In this document: positions 57,589-64,000 of the stretch, one piece after another | Layout: every line of letters begins with the position of its first letter | Position numbering within the stretch: position 1 is the stretch's first letter | From: Histoplasma ohiense | Taxonomy: Eukaryota > Ascomycota > Eurotiomycetes > Onygenales > Ajellomycetaceae | Direction: 5' to 3' | DNA: 64,000 bases | Assembly: GCA_017607445.1 (NCBI GenBank) | Contig: JAEVHH010000003.1 | Location: 4,712,001 to 4,776,000, forward strand | Program-made: the position numbers and the translations under genes | The notes under the pieces: generated by a model | Databases searched by the model: none | The model's input: the letters and a program-made list of their open reading frames with translations, nothing else | Told to the model about the DNA's origin: nothing

Positions 57589-60500
57589 TCAAAACGGCAC
57601 TGCCACTGCGGCGAAGAAAGAGAGAGATCGGAAGCCGGAATGAGAAACAGAATGGAAATATCGCAGAATATTGTCTGGTTGCTTTTTTCTCTCCTAGTAT
57701 TTTATTCATGCAGGTCGACAGATAATGCAATAGCCGTTTTAGGAGTATATATATGAACCTAACATCATTTCTGAGCTAATGCAGCCTTAAAATGGGAGAG
57801 AATGAAATAAAGAGAAGAAAAAAAAAACATTCAATCCTTCTCGATCCCCAAAAGATTCATTCCCCGGATTCCATGGCTTACTAGGACTTCAATAAATAAT
57901 GGTCCTGACACGTCAATAAGGGTGTAGCACGACCGAACCACGGGTGTTAAGCTGACGATCAATTCCAGTCACTGCAGGGACAAACTTGGCTCCAAAGCTT
58001 ATCTGTCTTGCTTATAACTGGCCCTATAAAGTTGTTCATTTAGTTATTCGCAACGGAACCACTCCTCGGAAAAGTAATATGATGGGAATAAAGAAGAAAT
58101 ACCAAGGAAAGGGAGATGACATAAAAAGCAAAAACCGTTGAGGAAAAGCAAAGAGCATTGAAAAAGAGGAATCATACACAGGATCGAAGATGGTTTTCGA
58201 CTATATGACCCCCTCATGCAGTTCTATGCAGCTCCTCTGCTAAGGGACAAAGTGATCGACGAGGTAGGTAACAGCGCAATTGGTCCTGCCCCCAATAAAT
58301 AGATGCCAGATAACTAGCTATCTCCTATTTAGTATTGAATAAGCCAACAAACATGACGTGTGGCTGCTGAAGGCGTGACATAATGTTTCTAGAAATCTGA
58401 ACGGAATGGGAGAATGAATGCTGATGAGCAAGCCAACTGTGTTTTGCAACCTTTTGCATTACTTTATCCGGTATATGCGTAACCTTGGAAGAAGGACCAT
58501 CACGAGGCCCATTTGTTGCAGCTCGAGTCTTTGTTAGTGAACTTGGGGCGAGTTCGTTTGTATCACGGTAAATGAAGCTTCAAGAACACTTCTATGCATC
58601 CCTAATGCATACTAACCATACATATGCCACCATGACTCTCAAAGCCAGGGAAACCTATACACCCCTGACTTATCCACATAGAGCTGATAGATTCTTAGCT
58701 CCTGGAGGATACAGAAACATAGTTTCATCTGCAAGAAAGGCTTGGTTCTCAGAATTTGCAGTTTCGGATATCATTACCAGAAGCAATCGTGGATATGGTC
58801 ACCTGGCTAGATACTTGTACTAGTATCAAGCATGATGGATGATGGGGGCCTTTCATAAGCGGGTTCTCGTTTCAGCTTCAAAATTCAAGAAACTGTTTCG
58901 GGAATCAAATATTCGTCACTGGCTATTACCTCAAGGTGTGGGTTTTGGATGCGCGCAGAAGTTAATTGGAGCGCTTAAGTTTCGCCCCTGATCCTTGCTG
59001 TGGTGGGGGCGGAAAAAATGGCATTCATGAACCCAGCAACACGTGTGGGATTGAAGTAGTCCAGTAGAAGTTGGCATGCTCAGCGTCCGGAAATAGACCG
59101 ATATAATTTCTCTTTGGGACATTTTCCTAGCGCATTAGTCCTGAATTAGGATATACATTCTATATTTTTTTTAAGTTGCTCCTGAGGGTAAATGATGTGA
59201 ACTTAGACAGGAATTCTGCAGATGTTTCAGGTTGAGACATGGGCGTTGATGTTGAATTGACAAAGAAAAAGAGACATATTACTGTAGGAATATAAGAGGA
59301 GTCTGAGACGGCGTTGGATATAGGGATCTGATGTTACAAAATAAGCCACCTGAATATCCCAACTCCGGCCATTTCATACCCTCAGTTATGGCAGAAAATG
59401 CGCGTTAAATCTTCATTAAGGGCCTTGATTCTCCAAAATTCCCCAGCAAGGGAATCCAAGTCTGCTGTTGTGGCGATATGCTCATAATGAGGGGTACCTT
59501 GGCTTGTTCTGTTTTGCTTGCTTTGCTTTGCTTTGCTTCCGGATTTATTCGCCCTCATATCACTTGTCATGATTATTTTTGGGCGTAGTGTGGTGGTTTG
59601 TCCAAAGTATAGGGCTTGGATGACTATAATTGCTGACGGATTGTGCTTTTTCTCTCGTAGATAGAAATTACCACAAGTAAATCATGTTATAGCTTAATCT
59701 CAACTTTGCAATATCCACTTTTATATGCTTCCAGCGAACAGTTGAGTATCATATATATATCTTTTTTTTCCCGAGCACGATAGCCTTGTACTTTAAGCGT
59801 GAAACATGGGGGTATATTGGATAAAACATCCCTGTGAGTGGGCTATAGTGTGATGATACTGTTGGACATCGATAGCATTTCCCTACGTCGGTCAATGAAG
59901 CATAACACGCAAAAGTGATTGTTTGTTGGTTTTGAGCCAGTACGCCTATGCATTGTTTGCTTCTGTTATCACACCAAGATTAAATGTCTCCAGGATTTTT
60001 TAGTTGTTGCTGCCTAAGTTGCAAGTCAATTAGGGACTTAGCTGGTTGTCTCAAAGGGCTAACTGCCACCTGCACATGTCGGAAGCCAGGGATTAGTCGC
60101 ATAGCAAAATATTAGGGCATCCCCCATGCGCCTACGGTCTGGAATAATCAAAAATTAGGCGCCTACCTTTGCTAGGTGCTTGATTCACCGACTGTCTGCT
60201 AGGTAAGGTAGTTACTCACCCCAAATAGAGTCACTAAAACCACTGTATCTCTAACCTGCTCAGTGCAACAGTATCAAATTGAACAACCTCAAGTCCGACC
60301 TCATATAATTCACCTTTGGCTGGCAGGAAAATCTCCGATTTACCGAATCCTCCCACATTAGCAATCTTCCAGCACCCAGAGATCAACTGGATGCCATCCG
60401 CATATTGGGAGGCAAACATAGACAGAGAGCCGCAGCCTACCGCCCTTCTCCCATCTGAGTATAGCTGTAGGCTTTGACATGCACGTCAGTCGCATCGGCA

Positions 60501-63500
60501 GCGTTTGGATAAACCTGTTAATTTTCTATCCTGCGAGACTGATCTACCCAGCTTCGCCAGAGCTCATTTGCCTCTTATCTTGCTGTATCACTGCATTACT
60601 CACCTACTTCATTCGTTCTGGTTACACAAAGGCACCAACGGTTGACGAAAACGCGATTTCCATTGGTTTCCAGTTCCTTTTCCCAACAACCGCACTCCAC
60701 GCCGAGTCCTCACTGCAAGAGAAGAAGGTAGGGAAGAAAACAATCGATGATTGATGTCGCACGACAGGATTCGAAATAAACATTGCCAAGCATCGACGAT
60801 CGCCCCACAGCAAATGGGATTCCGTGGATTGGAGGGATCGGTAACTCCACACCTTGCCATATTAAGTTAAAACGACTAACTCTAATCGATTCAAGGTTGG
60901 CCAAGGCCCACCCAAGGAAGGGTCCATTCTACGATACTTGATGGTGCAACGATGTGGTCTTGTTTTCACAAGTACCAGCATCGCGGCTGCGTACATATTG
61001 CTCTGGCGAGTCGAAGAGGAGAGAAGACGAAAAGGAAGCGGGTTCTGGTGTCGGGAATCTCATCTCCCCGATGTCGGTTTCTCAAAATTATAAAGTTAGC
61101 GAGATTCAAAGTGATACATCATTTTTATCATCTACTGATCTTATTCGTTTTATGCTGTTAGCTTTCCTTCCTTCGTTTTTTATTAGCTCCTTTATTGCCG
61201 ACCGTGCAGTCTACTGAACGGCGAAGTGCTGCGATCTCAAAAATTTCCTGTCATTTTATTGGAAGTAGCTCGAGAAAGAACAAGTTTTGTAGTTTCTTCC
61301 TTCCCACTAATGTGCGTCTTCAACTATCCCAATATGGACCTTTAGGAGATAACTAATAACAAGAACAAACACACAAGCTTCCTCATTTCACTACTACTCC
61401 GGATCCTAACTGAATATACATACGTCCTTTCAAAGATGTAGTGCCTCTCTGTGACACATTTACATTTACCGCTGGAATTTCAACTGTCGAGTATAGTGGC
61501 TACATGATTCGTTTTCCACAACCCGGAAGACATAGTGGATCAAAACCCTCCCCAACAATTGTACTCCATTCTACGCAAGGTGTTGCCTTAGCTCACTCGG
61601 CAAGGATGGACAAGTATGTATAACCTTACACGCCTCACTGTAGAGAATTAACCGTTCGAAGGAAATAACTTTCGTGAGAGGAGTAGGGATATGTGCCAAA
61701 GCTCTAGTGGGGATGGAATTTCAAAACAAACTGCAGACTCCTCCATGAGAGCATAACAGGGTGGATGATAGGGCTGCTTCCATGTCAGCGTCGGCATATA
61801 TTCCCTTTATTTTGATATGGGCTAATTAATTATTCTCGACATTAGTAGTGGTTCGCGAAAGCGACTCTTAATTGCCCCTCGTTTCTTGAAAAAACAACTT
61901 GCTTCAAAGATTCTGCTGGTAAACCGTTTGCTTTTTTTCCTTTTTCTTTTTTCGGTTGGGTGCCCATCAACCATATCAAGTTCGTGCGTATATTATCTGG
62001 AGCCGACCAATATAGACATGTATCCCATGATAACGAAGATGCTGATGGATGTGCTGGGACCCATCACCGGCTCCCCTCCTGTTTCCTTCCTGCGCAGCTC
62101 AAAGTTGAGATTATTAGTTCTTTTGATATTTTCGTTGTCTCCGGAAAATATTCGTCTCGAGTAACGGCGTACGGCATACACAGCACATACACCATCCACA
62201 GGTCCACCCTCACCAACTCAAAGGACAACTCGACAATTTACCTTTGATGTTTTGGAATCACGGGGGTTGCAAGTACGTCATCCGAGGCCTTTCGCCAGCG
62301 CATGGAGCGGAGAGCGGAGAATGAAGAGTAAATCCTCGGTAGGAACAAAAGCTCAAGGTATTATTCAATGTTTTGTTCGATTTTTTACTTTTATTACCGT
62401 AATACACAAACGGTCACGGTCATTTTTCCTACGTCGCTTAGGGTCAGCTGGTTTAAGCCTGGTTATATGTCTAAATTTTTAGAGGGATCCCGAGACACCG
62501 TCACAATAAACCTGCCGATTCAACAATCAGATTATGATTATTCAAAAAGGAAACCCCATTTCATAGGTTTCTGGTTCGGTGGGGGCGAAATAACTAGTTG
62601 CGTCGTTTGATTCCCCCCTCCTAGCCCTCAGTCCCCAACCCCGAATCGACAATAGCGAGCTTTTTCCTGAATTGTACCAGACGGTCGGGTTGTAACTAAT
62701 TAATTTTCTGTTAGCCAAAGCCAACTGATGTATTAAGTCCGTGGAATTAGGCGTCCCCTAGAATATCTTCACGATCGTTTTGCTTCGTGTTTAGAACGGC
62801 CGGAACGTGTAACGACGCTGAGGTAGAATGCAAGTGATCCAGTATTAGGGCCGTTGTTTGAAGAGTTATGGAATGAAGTAGCTAGGCAAGAGTGCAAATC
62901 AATGCATTTGGGCAGACAGTGCGATTCATAGTCATGTCGGGAGATTCATGAAGGCATTTCCTCGCGGTGAGAGAGGGGAGAATGGGAGAATGCTCGAGTA
63001 GCTCGAAGCGAAGCACTAATACGGACATGTGGTTTGGAAGAGATTTGTGATACAGTAACTAGACCCGGTGGTCTAACGGTTACATTGTGAAACTCGGGGG
63101 AGAATTATCTTATCACCAGCTACCCTTCCTTCTGTTGATTATCCAAGGCAAGAAAGCTGACAGGAGCGGTTGTCACTGCGATATAGGAGTGCTCGTGTCG
63201 GAACGATAGAACATCCGAATATTGACACAAATACTGAATATCAAAAGAATAATGAATTGATTATGATAACTCTGATAATTACGTGATAAAGAGGCAGTAT
63301 TTATAAGAGGGGGGGTGCTCAATTCTAAAAGCAAGACAGTGCTTGGGTTTCAAGAAGTGAGAGGTGATATAAAATCTCCAATATACGAGATATTATCTCC
63401 GACAGTTCAAAGCTCACTTATCCAAGCCTTCCTGGCCCAGGTATGCCAGCGCAATGGGCCCTGCAGAAGGAGAGGAGGGGCACCATAAGTTACCCAATAT

Positions 63501-64000
63501 CAGTCTTCAAGAATCAGGGATATACGGCGAAAGGAAAATATCGAATCGTGCTTGTGAGAGGGCAGACAGTCACAAGCTCCAGGGTGAAGCTTTGATAAAA
63601 GCTATGTGGAACCCTGCCAGGAGTAACACCACCAAACTGCTCCTTTCCAAATATAATGTCGGACTTGGTGATGTCCTCTCTGCGTCGAGCAAAATTATTG
63701 GGCATTATTTCGACCAGGTCAAGGGTCCGTTGACTCCCTGGATGCCCTAGACATTCGACATCCAGGTTCTGCCCGAGCCGACACCCAGTCGCTGAAAAGC
63801 CCCTCCCAACCCCGATTGGCGTGCTCCGGAGCCTCACAGTCGCATTTCATGGAAATACCTCCTCTTGCAGTAAGCGTCCGGCTGGGCGACAAGGTTCCTA
63901 CGGATGTGGATGCGGCAGCGTCGCGAATCTGTTTCGAGTCCGCGGTTAGCTCTCAACACCTGTTGGGCCTTCGTGTGGCTCGTGGTAGTGCTGACAGGGT

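Larger units (their letters stand above)
48729..64000. other. 15-kb gene-poor region
   Basis: I could not support a gene in this stretch on either strand. Open frames are short, overlap on both strands or are low complexity. The first 1.5 kb (48729-50200) upstream of the HMG-box gene is G-rich on the plus strand (C/T-rich in the gene's own sense), which suggests a long leader. A GC-rich island with CCAAT-type motifs lies at 53450-54100. Simple repeats are a TA run (52741-52765), ATTC repeats (53340-53361), a CT run (54638-54656) and GCTTT repeats (59516-59540). The region 57000-63400 is AT-rich. Confidence 0.5.

Noticed and set aside
60234..60480. Minus-strand frame reading ISGCWKIANVGGFGKSEIFL, suggestive of a protein fragment
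   Set aside because: It stays open about 80 codons and looks protein-like, but I cannot name a family, and the sequence on both sides has stops in all useful frames. A decayed gene or repeat piece is possible.
63061..63130. tRNA-like A box (TGGTCTAACGG) after CCCGG
   Set aside because: No B box with GGTTCRANTCC follows at the right distance, and no cloverleaf could be drawn.
63454..63750. 98-codon plus-strand frame near the window end
   Set aside because: A minus-strand frame of 107 codons overlaps it, and neither shows recognisable content.
63849..64000. ATG with 50 open codons running off the window end as a partial gene
   Set aside because: It starts MEIPPLAVSVRLGDKVPTDV and is uninterrupted, but 50 codons in GC-rich DNA are not enough without the rest of the sequence.

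Overview
This window is nuclear DNA of a filamentous ascomycete. Genes are split by short introns (about 65-160 nt) with GTATGT/GTAAGT-type donors and CTAG/CAG acceptors. The gene set (EAF3, CNL2/NKP2-type kinetochore subunit, CTF8, HPPD, GYP5, BET4, AMA1, UTP5, BDF1, a Vsb1-type SulP protein, PSF1, a Ste11-like HMG-box factor) is that of Pezizomycotina. The wide AT-rich spacers and a transposon mutated in the style of repeat-induced point mutation (RIP) suggest Eurotiomycetes, perhaps Onygenales. That placement is inference; no rRNA or species marker is present.

Layout. 0.4-10.3 kb: an ARMH3/DUF1741 gene (+), EAF3 (-), a Cnl2/NKP2 gene (+), an unrecognised conserved-looking protein (-), and CTF8 (+). 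10.29-13.57 kb: a 3,285-bp Tc1/mariner-type element with long terminal inverted repeats and TA target duplications. It carries two convergent, mutated reading frames: a DD34E transposase and an unidentified protein of about 623 codons. 14.4-15.9 kb: 4-hydroxyphenylpyruvate dioxygenase (+). 17.1-29.7 kb: GYP5 (-), BET4 (-) diverging from AMA1 (+), then UTP5 (-). 29.7-34.6 kb: a 4.9-kb spacer that probably holds the promoter and long pyrimidine-rich leader of BDF1 (34.6-37.7 kb, +). 38.9-42.6 kb: a SulP-STAS-cNMP transporter (-). 44.5-45.5 kb: PSF1 (-), with a possible alternative last exon. 47.0-48.7 kb: an HMG-box transcription factor (-). 48.7-64 kb: 15 kb in which no gene could be supported. 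It holds homopolymer tracts, microsatellites, a G-rich tract and a GC-rich island.

The genes are housekeeping genes for chromatin, replication, chromosome segregation, membrane traffic and ribosome assembly. They do not form an operon or an obvious metabolic cluster. Exon structures were built by hand from reading frame, splice signals and remembered family motifs; phases were checked for every joined exon. No alignment or database search was run.
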